6,069 nt of DNA from Myxococcales bacterium (GTDB lineage: Bacteria; Myxococcota_A; Polyangia; Polyangiales; Polyangiaceae): contig JAHFDX010000222.1 of NCBI GenBank assembly GCA_023248785.1, positions 1-6,069 of the forward strand, read 5' to 3'. Shown here one piece after another: positions 5,771 through 6,069 of this stretch. The notes beneath the pieces were generated by a model that was given only the letters and a program-made list of their open reading frames with translations, had not been told where the DNA came from and did no database searches. The position numbers were made by a program, and so were the translations under genes. Every line of letters starts with the position of its first letter. The first letter of the stretch is position 1.

Positions 5771-6069
5771 CTGGTGGGCGACAGCCGCGGTGCGAAGGAT
5801 GTTGCCTCGTGCCGTGGGCCAGAGCAGGCAATTGCTGCTTGAACCCCTCACACGATAGACGAACGCGCTCTCCTCCTTGTCGACCGCGTCCTTGAGCGAA
5901 ACCACAATGTCGAGCGTTCCATCGCGGTCTACATCGGCAATCGTCGGCACCGGCATCGCACCGCGTCGTGGAAGCGCAACCTTGTGCAACTCGTTGCCAC
6001 CCCCATCCAAGATGACGAGCGAGCCTTTGCCTTCGTCGGTCGAATACGTGTTGAAGACGACCTCAGGAA
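5768..6069 (-). CDS. FG-GAP/VCBS repeat protein, C-terminal fragment
   Basis: The open frame enters from the right edge and stops at TAA 5768-5770, so about 99 C-terminal codons are visible and the start lies outside. It contains one clear FG-GAP/VCBS-type repeat: PTIADVDRDGTLDIVVSLKD, with a calcium-loop pattern D-x-D-x-D-G-x-x-D. It is preceded by PEVVFNTYSTDEGKGSLVILD, which looks like the strand pair of the neighbouring blade. The ending SNCLLWPTARGNILRTA resembles the closing strand often seen at the end of such beta-propellers. These proteins are usually exported or surface-attached and many bind calcium; the ligand or role is unknown here. It is read toward the cysteine-rich lipoprotein gene, 109 bp away, and the two could be co-transcribed. 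A TTG at 6010 in this frame is internal, not a start. Confidence 0.85.
   Translation of the reverse strand, partial: PEVVFNTYSTDEGKGSLVILDGGGNELHKVALPRRGAMPVPTIADVDRDGTLDIVVSLKDAVDKEESAFVYRVRGSSSNCLLWPTARGNILRTAAVAHQ

Noticed and set aside
6008..6010. TTG as a start for an 80-residue protein at the right edge
   Set aside because: The frame stays open to the window end with FG-GAP-like residues before it, so the TTG is an internal leucine.
1..6069. CRISPR array, insertion sequence, tRNA/rRNA or prophage genes
   Set aside because: No regularly spaced repeats, transposase motifs, terminal inverted repeats or structural RNA signatures were found.

Overview
The window reads as moderately GC-rich chromosomal DNA of a Gram-negative bacterium, most plausibly a member of the Myxococcota or a related deltaproteobacterial lineage. 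The pointers are a class II DAHP synthase, two lipobox lipoproteins of kinds common in that group (one TPR plus retropepsin-like, one very cysteine-rich), and the end of an FG-GAP/VCBS repeat protein. This placement is inferred from protein style only; no rRNA or other phylogenetic marker is present, and the base composition looks lower in GC than in most cultured myxobacteria.

Layout, left to right: positions 1-3304 hold a compact minus-strand gene train. Read in its own direction it is a DEDDh exonuclease with a C-terminal WYL-like domain (GTG at 3304), a TPR/retropepsin-like lipoprotein, coaD (phosphopantetheine adenylyltransferase), and the first 195 codons of a polyphosphate kinase 2 gene running off the left edge. 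The first three genes are joined by two ATGA start/stop overlaps. ppk2 follows after 35 bp that contain a small perfect hairpin. A 45 bp divergent gap separates this train from a plus-strand class II DAHP synthase gene (3350-4729), the entry enzyme of the shikimate pathway. That gene converges on, and overlaps by 4 bp, a minus-strand gene for a cysteine-rich lipoprotein (4726-5658; the ATG is preferred over an upstream GTG). Upstream of the lipoprotein lie a 109 bp gap with a tentative promoter and an imperfect inverted repeat, then the C-terminal end of an FG-GAP/VCBS surface protein (5768 to the right edge, minus).

How they fit together: CoaD (CoA synthesis), PPK2 (polyphosphate/nucleotide interconversion) and DAHP synthase are housekeeping metabolism. 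The exonuclease-WYL protein and the coupled pseudo-protease-like lipoprotein are the least conventional parts. The two right-hand genes encode envelope or secreted proteins of unknown role. There is no tRNA, rRNA, CRISPR array, insertion sequence or prophage signal. No stretch over 300 bp lacks a gene. I see no clear-cut new defence or mobile system; the most interesting points are the exonuclease-WYL fusion, the doubled retropepsin-like fold with altered active-site motifs coupled to coaD, and the architecture of the cysteine-rich lipoprotein.
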